A stretch of 64,000 bases of DNA. Source: Paraclostridium sordellii. Its GTDB lineage: Bacteria; Bacillota; Clostridia; Peptostreptococcales; Peptostreptococcaceae. A program made the position numbers and the translations under genes. The stretch is taken from positions 767,911-831,910 of the forward strand of contig NZ_LN679998.1 in NCBI RefSeq assembly GCF_000953675.1, written 5' to 3'. Under the pieces are notes generated by a model, which was not told where the DNA came from, did no database searches, and was given only the letters and a program-made list of their open reading frames with translations. Below, in pieces: positions 1 through 9,070 of the stretch. The stretch's first letter is position 1. Every line of letters begins with the position of its first letter.

Positions 1-222
1 GGATTAAAAGGAAACGAGATTCCTATAGAGGCTAGAATAGTTGCAATAGCAGATGTGTATGATGCTTTAAGAATGGATAGATGTTATAAAAAAGGATTTT
101 CTCATTTAAAGGCTATGGAGATAATAATATCAGAAAAAGGTAATCATTTTGATCCAAAACTAGTTGATATTTTAGTTGATGTAAATGAAGAAATAGATAA
201 GATATTTAGTGAAAATAATTAA
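1..222 (+). CDS. HD-GYP-type phosphodiesterase, C-terminal part (5' end outside window)
   Basis: The first 73 codons are open from base 1 and end at TAA 220-222. The residues read as the C-terminal end of an HD-GYP domain, which in this family hydrolyses cyclic di-GMP: an IVAIADVYDALRMDR segment followed by YKKG, then SEKGNHFDPKLVDIL, matching the usual G-x-x-FDP-x-L-V end of the domain. The catalytic HD and GYP residues lie upstream of the window, so activity cannot be judged. A strong terminator follows 26 bases after the stop. The family call is fairly safe; the N-terminal sensor domain is unknown. Confidence 0.85.
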   Translation, partial: GLKGNEIPIEARIVAIADVYDALRMDRCYKKGFSHLKAMEIIISEKGNHFDPKLVDILVDVNEEIDKIFSENN

Positions 223-248
223 AAATACATGGTCAAGTATAAATATAT

Positions 249-288
249 AAAGCCCTTAAAATACAAATAAATGAATTTTAAGGGCTTT
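249..288 (+). terminator. Rho-independent terminator of the HD-GYP gene
   Basis: Stem AAAGCCCTTAAAAT (249-262) pairs perfectly with 275-288 around a 12-base loop. The T-rich arm makes it plausible in both directions, so it may also serve the convergent symporter gene. Confidence 0.8.
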
Positions 289-367
289 ATAATTAATAAA
301 CACATAAAGAAAATGTTTGCCTAGAAAATGATAAAATACACAAATATTAAATTTTAGAACCTAAAAG

Positions 368-1774
368 TTAATTATTTTTTGAAGTAGATTTTTTCTTTTT
401 AGAGCTTATTCCTCCATTAACTTTAATATATTCGTTATGTACGCTTTTAACAACCCCAGTGAGAGCAAGTAATCCAATTAAGTTAGGAATAACCATAAGT
501 CCATTAAACATATCAGACATATTCCATACAATAGAAACCTCACCTAGAGTTCCTAAAAATACACATATACAAACTAAAATACCATAAACTTTAACAGCCT
601 TAACACCGAATAAGTATTTTATATTTGCTTCTCCGAAAAAGTACCAACCTATTATAGTAGAAAATGCAAAGAAGAACATACAAATTGCTATAAATATATC
701 TCCGAATTTACCAAATACTGATGAAAATCCTGCTTGTGTAAGAGCTGTTCCTATTAATGAACCATCTGGAGTTACTGAACGAGTTGTGATAATGACTAGA
801 GCTGTGAGATTTAATATAACGAAAGTATCTATAAATACTCCCATCATAGCAACAAAACCTTGTTCTGAAGGATACTTAACTTTAGCAACTGCATGTGCAT
901 GTGGAGTAGAACCCATACCGGCTTCATTAGAGAACAATCCACGAGCAACACCTTTTGTCATGGCTTTTTGAACAGTTGCACCGATAACTCCACCAGCAAT
1001 TGCTTGAGGAGCAAAAGCACCAACAAATATTTCTTCAAAGGCTAAAGGAATGTTTTTAAAATTGATAAAAATGACTATTAAAGAACCTACGATATAAAAT
1101 ATTGCCATGATTGGAACTATAGTTTCTGTAACTTTGGCAATTCTACTTATACCTCCTGAGAATACTATAAAAGATAATATAGATAACAAAATACCAATAA
1201 TCATTGGATTTAACCCAAAGGCCTTGTCAAAAGCAGCTGCAATTGAATTTGATTGTACAGCATTTCCCATAAAGCCCAAAGCTAGAATTATGAATATTGC
1301 AAATGCTGTTGCAAGAATTTTACCAAATTTGCCCTTAAAAGCAGCTTCTATATAGTAAACAGGACCACCTGTTACGGTACCATCTGTACCGATTTGCTTG
1401 TACTTTTGAGCCATAACAGCCTCTGCGTATATTGTCGCCATTCCGAAAAATGCGCTGACCCACATCCAAAAAATTGATCCAGGACCTCCAACAGCAATTG
1501 CAGTTGCAGCTCCAGCCAAGTTTCCAGTACCAACTTGAGCAGCCACTGCAGTAGCTAATGACTGAAATGGTGACATACCATCTTTATTAGCGGCTTCTTG
1601 CTTTTTAAAAAGACCGCCAAAAGTTCTTCTAAATCCTTCTCCAAATCCCCTTATTTGAATAAATCCTAATTGAAACGTATACCAAATACCTGTTCCTACC
1701 AGTAATACCAATAGAATATTCTTGTCCCACAATACACTATTTACTGATGATACAATCTTCATTAAAAAATCCAT
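368..1774 (-). CDS. Sodium:alanine/glycine symporter, AGCS family
   Basis: A 468-residue inner-membrane protein with about ten hydrophobic segments, the usual AGCS length (450-490). Family signatures are visible: AAQVGTGNLAGAATAI near residue 80 and FSNEAGMGSTPHAHAVA in the second half. AGCS carriers import small neutral amino acids (alanine, glycine, sometimes D-alanine) with Na+; the substrate cannot be read from sequence. The ATG at 1774 is preceded by AGGGGGT at good spacing. The gene is monocistronic, convergent with the HD-GYP gene. The C-terminus is lysine/serine-rich. Confidence is high for the family, moderate for alanine. Confidence 0.93.
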   Translation of the reverse strand: MDFLMKIVSSVNSVLWDKNILLVLLVGTGIWYTFQLGFIQIRGFGEGFRRTFGGLFKKQEAANKDGMSPFQSLATAVAAQVGTGNLAGAATAIAVGGPGSIFWMWVSAFFGMATIYAEAVMAQKYKQIGTDGTVTGGPVYYIEAAFKGKFGKILATAFAIFIILALGFMGNAVQSNSIAAAFDKAFGLNPMIIGILLSILSFIVFSGGISRIAKVTETIVPIMAIFYIVGSLIVIFINFKNIPLAFEEIFVGAFAPQAIAGGVIGATVQKAMTKGVARGLFSNEAGMGSTPHAHAVAKVKYPSEQGFVAMMGVFIDTFVILNLTALVIITTRSVTPDGSLIGTALTQAGFSSVFGKFGDIFIAICMFFFAFSTIIGWYFFGEANIKYLFGVKAVKVYGILVCICVFLGTLGEVSIVWNMSDMFNGLMVIPNLIGLLALTGVVKSVHNEYIKVNGGISSKKKKSTSKNN

Positions 1775-1800
1775 AGTAGTACCCCCTAGATATTTAAGAA

Positions 1801-1854
1801 TAACTAATTTCCATTAGTTACCTTTATTATAGCACTATTTAAGATTTGTGAAAA
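1801..1854 (-). promoter_or_regulatory. Putative promoter and leader palindrome of the AGCS symporter
   Basis: On the minus strand a TATAAT -10 sits at 1831-1826 with a weak -35 (TTCACA or TTTTCA) about 15-17 bases upstream. Just downstream, in the leader, lies a perfect inverted repeat TAACTAAT-TTCC-ATTAGTTA (1801-1820), possibly an operator. Confidence 0.4.
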
Positions 1855-2000
1855 ATATATTAAATTAGCTAAACATTAGTATTTATAATCTAATTAAGGT
1901 ATAAATGTATCAAAAGGAAATATTAATAGATATGTATATTTTGAAATTTTGTTATATAAATAGAAAAAATTTAGAAACTTAAGTTTTATATAAAGATAAT

Positions 2001-2042
2001 AAAAATAGGTGTAATAACGATTTAAATTGCTAGAACACCTAT
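2001..2042 (-). terminator. Terminator of the hydrogenase-rubrerythrin transcript
   Basis: Read on the minus strand, ATAGGTGT (2042-2035) pairs with ACACCTAT (2012-2005) and is followed by a T-run (ATTTTTATT). It lies about 70 bases after the hydrogenase stop. Confidence 0.6.
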
Positions 2043-2112
2043 GATTTACTATATATTAAAATAATAATACTATCAAATAATTAAAGCTTAGTTATTCATT
2101 AGTGTCATTATT

Positions 2113-4197
2113 TTAATAGTTTTCAGCTCTTACTTCAAAGAATCCTTGTGCATATTTACAAACTGGACATATATCTGGGGCTTTTTTACCCATTACAAGA
2201 TGACCACAGTTTAGGCATTCCCACATTGTTTCTCCTGATTTTTCAAATACTTGCTTCATTTGTACATTATTTAGAAGTTTTCTATATCTATCTTCATGAG
2301 ATTTTTCTATTTTACCAACTTCTATAAATTTTTCTGCTAAATCAAAGAAACCTTCTTCTTCTGCATCTTTTGCAAATCTAGCGTACATATCTGTCCATTC
2401 ATAATGTTCACCTTCTGCACCATGTAAAAGATTATCACTAGTATCTCCTAAATATCCAAGTTCTTTAAACCATAACTTAGCATGTTCTCTTTCGTTTCCT
2501 GCTGTTTTTAAGAATAATTGATAAATTTGTTCATATCCTTCATTTTTAGCAACATCTGCAAAGAAAGTATATTTATTTCTAGCTATTGATTCGCCTGCTA
2601 ATGCTTCTTTTAAATTTTGCTCTGTTTTAGTTCCTGAATACTTATTAGTTTCTTGTTTATCATTTTTAGAATTTGAGTTAGAATTTGTTTGACTAGCATC
2701 TTCTATTTTTACAAATGCTGATGCTGGACTTTTACAAATTGGGCACTTAAATCCTTCTGGAAGTTCTCCTTCATGTATGTATCCACATACTGTGCAACGA
2801 TATTTAACTGATGTACTCATATTTTTTCCTCCTAAATAATTACTTTTATGAAAGTAAGATGTATGTAACATTTTTTCTGAAAGCTCACTTAGGGGCTTAC
2901 CATAAAACTCTTCATAAAGTTTTTTAATTTCTTCATTTTCATGGCTTAAACGAAGGTCCATACTAGAATCTCTTTTATAAAGTCCTTCAATTCGCTTTTT
3001 ACGAAGCTTATCACCTTTAAATTGAGTATCCTTTGGTTGTCCGCCTCCTCCAATGCATCCACCAGGGCAAGTCATCACTTCGATAAAGTGATATTTTTTA
3101 TTTACATTTTTAATGTACTTAATAAACTCAGAAGCTTGTTTAGTTCCGTATATAACTGCTATGTTTATAGTGTCGTCGTTTATCTTAAAACTAGCTTCAC
3201 GAACACCTTCCAAACCTCTTACGGTTTCTAAATCATAAAATAAATCAGGAGGATTTTTCTTTGTTATATATGCATAAGCAGTTCTAAGTGCTGCTTCCAT
3301 AACTCCACCTGTATTACCAAATATTACACCTGAGCCAGAAGCCTCTCCCATTAATTTATCAAAGGAACTATTAACTAAAGACTTAAAGTCGATATTATTT
3401 TCTTTTGCCCAAATTGCTAGTTCTCTCGTAGTTATAACATAATCCATATCACGCATATTAGGTATATTATGATATTTTGAAGAAGCATTCATTTCATTTC
3501 TTAAAATCTCATATTTTTTTGCAGTACAAGGTGTTAAAGCTACGTTTACAATATCTGATGGATTTATTCCCATTTTATTTGCAAAATATGTTTTTATCGT
3601 AGGACCTTGCATACCTATAGGACTTTTAGTACTTGAAATATGATTTAACATATCTGGATGATAAATTTCTGCATACTTTACCCATCCAGGGCAACAACTA
3701 GTAAACTGAGGTAGAGGTTTATTTTTAGTTGTAAGGCGCTCTACTAATTCAGCAGCTTCTTCAGCTATTGTAAGGTCTGCTGCAAAGTTTGTATCTAAAA
3801 CATAATTTGCACCTAGTTTTCTAAGTAGAGCGACCATTTTTCCTTCAACAAAACTTCCATCAGGCATTTCAAATTCTTCCCCAAGCGATACTCTAACAGA
3901 AGGTGAAGTTGAAAAGATGACTACTTTATTTTTGTCATTTATTGCTTCTTGAACTTTATTAAAATCATAAACTTCTGTAATACTTGATACTGGACAAACA
4001 TTTGCACATTGACCACAATTTATACAAACTGCAGTATCGTTTGTATTTTCTAGAGAATAAGTTTTATTTACACCAATATAATCGGTACAAACATCTCTAC
4101 AAGAGCCACATTTTATACATAAGTCTTCGTGTCTACAAATAGAAGGATTATCTGGTTCTATTGGAACACGAATATCCATTGATAGATGTTTACTCAT
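2113..4197 (-). CDS. [FeFe]-hydrogenase fused to rubredoxin-rubrerythrin (reverse rubrerythrin)
   Basis: 694 residues. Order: two [4Fe-4S] ferredoxin motifs ([11 protein letters not shown] at 27-37, [12 protein letters not shown] at 58-69); an H-cluster domain with all three family signatures (TSCCPGW near 166, TPCTAKKYE near 222, [13 protein letters not shown] near 378); a rubredoxin knuckle pair (CTVCGY, CPICKSP, about 468-490); a ferritin-like rubrerythrin domain (about 515-650) with EERE/H-type diiron residues such as [10 protein letters not shown]; and a C-terminal second rubredoxin (CLNCGH, CPVCKY). The hydrogenase makes or uses H2; rubrerythrins reduce H2O2 with electrons from rubredoxin. 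A single chain could couple H2 to peroxide reduction (inference). The junction retains a full ribosome site and an internal ATG (residue 460), so the second half may also be made alone. Start ATG at 4197 follows AAAGGGGT. Confidence 0.93.
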   Translation of the reverse strand: MSKHLSMDIRVPIEPDNPSICRHEDLCIKCGSCRDVCTDYIGVNKTYSLENTNDTAVCINCGQCANVCPVSSITEVYDFNKVQEAINDKNKVVIFSTSPSVRVSLGEEFEMPDGSFVEGKMVALLRKLGANYVLDTNFAADLTIAEEAAELVERLTTKNKPLPQFTSCCPGWVKYAEIYHPDMLNHISSTKSPIGMQGPTIKTYFANKMGINPSDIVNVALTPCTAKKYEILRNEMNASSKYHNIPNMRDMDYVITTRELAIWAKENNIDFKSLVNSSFDKLMGEASGSGVIFGNTGGVMEAALRTAYAYITKKNPPDLFYDLETVRGLEGVREASFKINDDTINIAVIYGTKQASEFIKYIKNVNKKYHFIEVMTCPGGCIGGGGQPKDTQFKGDKLRKKRIEGLYKRDSSMDLRLSHENEEIKKLYEEFYGKPLSELSEKMLHTSYFHKSNYLGGKNMSTSVKYRCTVCGYIHEGELPEGFKCPICKSPASAFVKIEDASQTNSNSNSKNDKQETNKYSGTKTEQNLKEALAGESIARNKYTFFADVAKNEGYEQIYQLFLKTAGNEREHAKLWFKELGYLGDTSDNLLHGAEGEHYEWTDMYARFAKDAEEEGFFDLAEKFIEVGKIEKSHEDRYRKLLNNVQMKQVFEKSGETMWECLNCGHLVMGKKAPDICPVCKYAQGFFEVRAENY
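2818..2833 (-). promoter_or_regulatory. Internal Shine-Dalgarno and ATG for a separate rubrerythrin product
   Basis: On the minus strand AGGAGG (2833-2828) stands 7 bases before an in-frame ATG (2820-2818) that would give a 235-residue reverse rubrerythrin ending at 2113. This is a textbook start signal inside a longer open frame, suggesting two once-separate genes joined by loss of the hydrogenase stop codon. Confidence 0.7.
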
Positions 4198-4422
4198 TAT
4201 TTAACCCCTTTCTTTAAGATTTATAAACGCTTTATTTAGGAATTTAAAATAGTAAAATAAAACGATTACTGTAAGAGTTATACCCGGAAAAATTTTCCAT
4301 AAACAATTTGAAATTACTTAATATTATAGGTGAATATAGGAAATTATATTTATTTTATAAACTTAGATAAAGTAGTTAAGAATATAATATTTGGTAAAAA
4401 TTTACAAAATATACCTTGCATA

Positions 4423-4463
4423 ACGATGTATTATGGTTTATTATGAATATGTAATTACATCGT
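4423..4463. promoter_or_regulatory. Inverted repeat upstream of padR-like gene, possible operator
   Basis: ACGATGTA (4423-4430) and TACATCGT (4456-4463) are perfect inverted copies 25 bases apart, ending 33 bases before the PadR start. TTGCAT at 4417 and TTTATTAT nearby suggest the promoter lies between or over them. PadR regulators usually repress themselves through such sites. Confidence 0.45.
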
Positions 4464-4495
4464 ATAGTGAGGTATTATATAAAAGGAGGTGCATT

Positions 4496-4825
4496 ATGGA
4501 ATTAAATAAAGAAGTTTTAAAAGGTCATATAGATACTTTAATTTTAGCTATTTTAGATGAAGAAGATTCTTATGGATATGAGATTGCTAAAACTGTTAGA
4601 GAAAAAACCACTTTTGAACTTAAAGATGGAACAATGTATGTTTCTTTAAAAAGACTTGAGTCTAAAGGACTTATAAAGTCTTATTGGGGAAGTGAACAAG
4701 GTGGAGGTAGTAGAAGAAAGTACTATCATATAACTGATGAAGGGAAAGAAGCCTTGGATATAAAAGCAAAAGAGTGGAACTTTGTGCAAACTATTATGAA
4801 TGAATTTTTAAAAGGGAGATTATAG
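4496..4825 (+). CDS. PadR family transcriptional regulator
   Basis: 109 residues from the ATG at 4496, which follows AAAGGAGGT; upstream in-frame codons lack a ribosome site. The sequence shows the PadR winged helix (ILAILDEEDSYGYEIAK, then GTMYVSLKRLESKGLIKSYW and RRKYYHITDEGKEAL). PadR proteins are dimeric repressors that respond to small molecules or stress. Three bases separate it from the next gene, a permease-prefix membrane protein, a standard partner of PadR in Firmicutes, so the two are probably one operon. It may act on the upstream inverted repeat. Confidence 0.93.
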   Translation: MELNKEVLKGHIDTLILAILDEEDSYGYEIAKTVREKTTFELKDGTMYVSLKRLESKGLIKSYWGSEQGGGSRRKYYHITDEGKEALDIKAKEWNFVQTIMNEFLKGRL

Positions 4826-4828
4826 GTT

Positions 4829-5584
4829 ATGAAAATAATAGATGAATATTTAAATTCTTTGTATGCAAATGATAAAAGCCAAGAAGTAAAAGATTTAAAG
4901 GAAGAGTTAAAAGGTCATTTAGTAGCATCAACTAATGAATTTATAGCTAAGGGATATTCTAAAGAAGATGCACAGCTTGAAGCTATAAATCAATTTGATG
5001 ATGGAGCCGATATGTTAAAGGATTTACATAAGGCTCTTAATGAAAGTAAAAAGGATAATGAAAGATTAAACAAAAGATTTATAAATGTTTTTAGAAATAT
5101 ATTTATACTGTCATTAATAGTAGGTCTTGCAACTTTGGTTTACTCAGATAGATTAGTTGATAAAGTAGAGTATCTAAGATATGATTTGCGTGGAGAACTT
5201 TACAAAGCAGGTATTGAAGACAAAATAGATAAGCCAGAAACATATAAAAAGCAACTTGAAAGTATATTAAAAGATAAAAAATTTAAATATATAAGGTTTG
5301 TTAATATTACTTTGCCTTCTGAGAAAAAACCTATTTATAGATATAGTGATGATTCAAATCAAACTAAATCTATGGCTATGAGAGGAGTAAACATAGGTAT
5401 TCCAGATAAAAATGGAAGTTCAGCATACCTTGACCTTGGAATAGATTATAGACCTGTTTTAAGAGTTGGAAGTTTTTATAATGGAGTTTTCTATGTTGGA
5501 GTACTTTCTTTAATTACTTATATAGTTTTATTAGTAAGATATAAATTTAAATTTAAAAAAACTTTGATTTATAAAAAAGCTTAA
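4829..5584 (+). CDS. Membrane protein with permease-prefix domain, PadR partner
   Basis: 251 residues. The first 75 resemble permease prefix domain 1: a short helical bundle (EYLNSLYANDKSQEVKDLKEEL ... GYSKEDAQLEAINQFD). A membrane segment follows near 92-106 (IFILSLIVGLATLVY), then an extracellular region, then a second membrane segment near 220-235 and a basic tail. Such proteins sit beside PadR regulators and are thought to transmit or buffer an envelope signal; the molecular function is unknown. It starts three bases after the padR stop. The extracellular part (about 107-218) resembles nothing I can name. Confidence 0.75.
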   Translation: MKIIDEYLNSLYANDKSQEVKDLKEELKGHLVASTNEFIAKGYSKEDAQLEAINQFDDGADMLKDLHKALNESKKDNERLNKRFINVFRNIFILSLIVGLATLVYSDRLVDKVEYLRYDLRGELYKAGIEDKIDKPETYKKQLESILKDKKFKYIRFVNITLPSEKKPIYRYSDDSNQTKSMAMRGVNIGIPDKNGSSAYLDLGIDYRPVLRVGSFYNGVFYVGVLSLITYIVLLVRYKFKFKKTLIYKKA

Positions 5585-5631
5585 TGCACTAAAATTTTGG
5601 GTTAATTATTTTTGAAGGGAAAATGTTATTT

Positions 5632-7056
5632 ATGAGAAAGAAAGTATTACTTTGGGCATTGGGTTTATCTACATTATTAATAGGCGGTTGTAAATCTAAA
5701 AATACAGCAGATATAAATATACTTGCAACTAGTGATTTACATGGTGTAATTCCTTATGAGATGGTTACATATGTTGAAAATGAAAAAAAGAAAGATAAAA
5801 ATACAACAGTTGTAGATGCTGGAGATTTTCTTGGTAGTGAATTTGGAACTTCTGAAGATATGGATAAATATTTTCAGCAAGAAAAAAAAGATATTGATAA
5901 TGGATTAGTTAATCATAGAGAAATACCTATTGCAAAGGAAATGAAAGAAGCTGGATTTGAAACTGTAACTCTTGGCAATCATGAATTTGTAGGTAGTAAT
6001 AAAACTAAAGTAGACAATATGGTCGGTGATTTTGAAAAACAAGGAATAAGTGTTTTATCAGCAAATATCTATAAACAAAATGGAGATAGTTATATAAAAC
6101 CTTATGTTATAAAAGAAATTAAAACTCCAAATGGAACAGTAAAGTTAGGTATATTAGGCCTTACTATTAAGGAAGTTGGAGAAAAAATAGATTATGTAGA
6201 TGGAAAGAAAGTTACTGCTAAGTCTTTAGAATTAAAAGATCAACCAGGGTTTAAAGATAAATTATATATGAATGATTTGGTAGAAGATGCTAAAAAATGG
6301 GTTAAAGTTATGAAGGAAAAAGATAAGGCTGATATTATTGTAGCTGTAGCACACACTGGAGAAAAGCCAAAGAAACCTAAAAACCCAGGAAATAGAATAC
6401 AGGATTTAGCTCAAAATGTCGATGGGATTGATGCAATTGTTGCAGGTCATAATCATGTTGAGATTAAACAACATGATTATAAGAATAAATCTGGAGAAAC
6501 TGTTATAGTTACAGAACCAGGAAAACATGGAGAGTGTATGTCTAAAATTAATTTAAAGGTTGAAAAATCTAAAGATGGTTGGAAAGTTGACAGTAAGTCT
6601 AGTGATATTGTTCAGTTTGAGAAAAGTAAGAATATAAATAAAAAGTTATTTGACAATAGTGTAAAGTTTATGATGGGAATAGAGAGCATAAGTGAAAAGA
6701 TAGGTGAGAATATAAGTTTATCAAAGACAAATGATTTAAGATGGGATAAAGCTTATGTGTTTAAACCTGAGACGCCTAGAGAAAAGATATATGATATTGT
6801 AGGATATAAGTTTGCAAGAATTACAGAAACAGATAATGTTTATAGAGTTATTCTTATGGATAAGGGCAAGGTTGTTTTTTATTCAGATTGGACTAATTAT
6901 TTAATGCCATATACTATGGATTTTGATAATGCTAATTTTAAATATGGAGTTTTTGTTATGACTCCTGGTAAAAATGATTATTTTAAAGTATCTAAAGGAG
7001 ATAAAAATCCATATAATGATATTTATTCAGTTAGACTTATCTATCAAAAAAAATAA
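5632..7056 (+). CDS. Metallophosphoesterase / 5'-nucleotidase-like lipoprotein
   Basis: 474 residues from ATG 5632; ATG 5623 is the alternative. The tandem paralogue starts at the position equivalent to 5632. A lipoprotein signal (STLLIGGC) gives a lipidated Cys near residue 20. Calcineurin-like phosphoesterase motifs follow in order: SDLHG, DAGDF, GNHEF, AVAHTGE and GHNHVE, which bind two metals. Family members cleave nucleotides or phosphodiesters on the cell surface. The C-terminal half carries a domain after residue 340 that I do not recognise. The gene is followed by a 60-bp palindromic terminator and then a tandem copy, which points to a recent duplication. Confidence 0.85.
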   Translation: MRKKVLLWALGLSTLLIGGCKSKNTADINILATSDLHGVIPYEMVTYVENEKKKDKNTTVVDAGDFLGSEFGTSEDMDKYFQQEKKDIDNGLVNHREIPIAKEMKEAGFETVTLGNHEFVGSNKTKVDNMVGDFEKQGISVLSANIYKQNGDSYIKPYVIKEIKTPNGTVKLGILGLTIKEVGEKIDYVDGKKVTAKSLELKDQPGFKDKLYMNDLVEDAKKWVKVMKEKDKADIIVAVAHTGEKPKKPKNPGNRIQDLAQNVDGIDAIVAGHNHVEIKQHDYKNKSGETVIVTEPGKHGECMSKINLKVEKSKDGWKVDSKSSDIVQFEKSKNINKKLFDNSVKFMMGIESISEKIGENISLSKTNDLRWDKAYVFKPETPREKIYDIVGYKFARITETDNVYRVILMDKGKVVFYSDWTNYLMPYTMDFDNANFKYGVFVMTPGKNDYFKVSKGDKNPYNDIYSVRLIYQKK

Positions 7057-7060
7057 AAAG

Positions 7061-7120
7061 TATAAAGAAAATAAAGCCATAAATATTTTTAAAAATATTT
7101 ATGGCTTTATTTTCTTTATA
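7061..7120. terminator. 60-bp perfect palindrome, likely terminator
   Basis: Bases 7061-7090 are the exact reverse complement of 7091-7120, with no loop bases beyond the TTTTTAAAAA centre. It starts six bases after the phosphoesterase stop. The core (AAAGCCATAAATA) with flanking T-runs suits a bidirectional terminator; the arm length is unusual. Confidence 0.8.
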
Positions 7121-7290
7121 TTAGAATTTTAAATTACAGTAGAAAAATTTAATTAGTAGTAAAAATTTTTCACTATTTATGTAGAATTATCAATAAGATA
7201 TATATTAAAATTAAGGTAAAGCTTAATTTGTAAAAAAAGCTTAGTATATTGAAAGTTTGTATTAATTAATTTTGGGGGAAAATATTACGT
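7121..7290. other. Spacer before the duplicated phosphoesterase
   Basis: AT-rich spacer ending in GGGGGAAAATATTACGT before ATG 7291. The long ribosome-site-to-start distance is shared with the first copy (5614-5632), showing that the duplication includes the leader. Confidence 0.4.
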
Positions 7291-8714
7291 ATGAAAAAGA
7301 AAGCATTACTTGGGGCATTGTGTTTATCAACATTCCTAATAGGAGGGTGTACATCTACAAAAACAACAGATATAAATATATTAGCAACTAGTGATTTACA
7401 TGGTGTAATTCCGTATGAGATGGTTACATATGTAGAAAATGAAAAAAAGAAAGATAAAAATACAACAGTTGTAGATGCAGGAGATTTCTTTGATAGCGAA
7501 TTTGGGACTTCTGAAGACATGGAAAAGTTTTTTAAACAAAGAAGAAAAGATAGTAACAATGGAGTAGTTACTCATAGAGAAATACCTATTGCAAAGGAAA
7601 TGAAAGAAGCTGGATTTGATACTGTAACTCTTGGAAATCACGAATTTGTATCTAATGATAAAACTAATTTAGATAATATTATATATGATTTTGAAAAACA
7701 AGGTATAAGTGTTTTATCCGCAAATACTTATAAAAAAATGGAGATAGTTATACAAAACCTTATGTTATAAAAGAAATTAAAACTTCAGAAGGAACTGTAA
7801 AGTTAGGTATATTAGGCCTTACTATTAAAGAAGTTGGTGAAAGTAAGGATTATGTAGATGGCAAATTAGTACCTGCTAAGTCTTTGGAGTTAAAGGATCA
7901 GAAACAGTACAATGGAGAGCTATATATGAATGATTTAGTAGAAGATGCTAAAAAATGGGTTAAAGTTATGAAGGAAAAAGATAAAGCTGATGTTATTGTA
8001 GCTGTAGCACACACTGGAGAAAGGCCAAAGAAACCTAAAAATCCAGGTAATAGAATACAGAATTTAGCTCAAAATGTTGATGGTATTGATGCAATAGTTG
8101 CAGGTCATAATCATGTTCAGATTAAACAACATGACTATAAGAATAAATCTGGAGAAAACGTTATAGTTACAGAACCAGGAAAACATGGAGAGTGTATGTC
8201 TAAAATTAATATAAAGCTTGAGAAATCTAAAGATGGCTGGGAAGTTGCTAGTAAGTCTAGTGATATTGTTCAATTTGATAAGGATAAAAATACCAATAAA
8301 AAATTATTTGATAACAAGGTAGCAGTTATGATGGCAATAGATGATGTAAGTGAAAAGTTAGGGGAAAAGATAAGTTTATCAAAGATAAGTGATTTAAAAT
8401 GGGACAAAGCTTATGTATTTAAACCTGAAACGCCTAGGGAAAAGATATATGATAAAGTAGGATATAAGTTTGCAAGAATTACAGAAACAGATGATGTTTA
8501 TAGAGTTATTCTTATGGATAAGGATAAGGTCGTTTTTTATTCAGACTGGCAAAGTTATTTAATGCCATATACTATAGATTTTGATAATGCTGATTTTAAA
8601 GATGGAGTTTTTGTTATGACTCCTGGTAAAAATGATTATTTTAAAATTGCTAAGGGAGATAAAAATCCAAATAACGGAATTTATTCAACTAGACTTATCT
8701 ATCAAAAAAATTAG
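7291..8714 (+). pseudogene. Second metallophosphoesterase lipoprotein copy, frameshifted
   Basis: A tandem paralogue of the preceding gene, very similar throughout. Frame 1 runs 7291-7770 (159 residues, lipobox IGGC, SDLHG, DAGDF and GNHEF present). Frame 2 carries the rest to 8714 (AVAHTGE, GHNHVQ, complete C-terminus). Comparison with copy 1 puts a single-base deletion at about 7731-7738: AAACAAAATGG in copy 1 is AAAAAAATGG here. No other lesion is visible, so the break is recent, a phase-variable tract, or a sequencing error. If corrected it would encode a full-length protein. Confidence 0.85.
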
Positions 8715-8724
8715 ACATTTAGTG

Positions 8725-8757
8725 AAAAAGGGTATCGTGAAATACGATACCCTTTTT
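8725..8757. repeat. GGGTATCGT palindrome copy 1 (terminator)
   Basis: A 14-base perfect stem (AAAAAGGGTATCGT, loop GAAAT, reverse complement) ending in TTTTT. It sits between the phosphoesterase copy and the convergent spore protein gene and should terminate both. It is the cleanest of eight copies in the window. Confidence 0.9.
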
Positions 8758-8758
8758 G

Positions 8759-9001
8759 TTATTTATCTTTATACATTTGTAAAAGAATTTCTTCACCTTT
8801 AGAAACTAATGATTTAGTCATAGCTCCTCCAACTTGTTCTCCAGCGAGAACATTTTTAGATATTCCTTCTAGTGTGTTTTGAGGAGCATTACTTTCAATT
8901 TTATCACTAACTGGATTATAGTTATATCCCTGTTCATTAGCAATTTCCATTTTAAGCATATTTAAAGCTTTTTTTGCATTTTGATTAACTGGCTTATTCA
9001 T
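8759..9001 (-). CDS. Small acid-soluble spore protein, alpha/beta type
   Basis: 80 residues from the ATG at 9001, which AAAGGATG precedes at good spacing; an ATG nine bases earlier overlaps the ribosome site. The family features are EIANE (germination protease cleavage site, usually EF/IASE) and the C-terminal signature NTLEGISKNVLAGEQVGGAMTKSLV. These proteins coat and protect DNA in the dormant spore and are degraded at germination. Expression would be from SigG in the forespore; I did not identify its promoter. It shows that the organism is a spore former. It lies tail to tail with the broken phosphoesterase. Confidence 0.95.
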   Translation of the reverse strand: MNKPVNQNAKKALNMLKMEIANEQGYNYNPVSDKIESNAPQNTLEGISKNVLAGEQVGGAMTKSLVSKGEEILLQMYKDK

Positions 9002-9070
9002 AACATACATCCTTTCATTTGTTGTATTTATAAAATAGGATATACGTAATTAAGAATATAATACGAAATA

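Larger units (their letters stand above)
1775..2112. other. Intergenic region between divergent-side leader and hydrogenase end
   Basis: The 338 bases hold the symporter promoter region (1801-1854) and the hydrogenase terminator (2001-2042). The remaining sequence is AT-rich; I see no coding or RNA signal in it. Confidence 0.5.

Noticed and set aside
786-1355. Plus-strand open frames inside the AGCS symporter gene
   Set aside because: They are antisense shadows without ribosome sites; the minus-strand frame has full family similarity. The same holds for other short antisense frames across the window.
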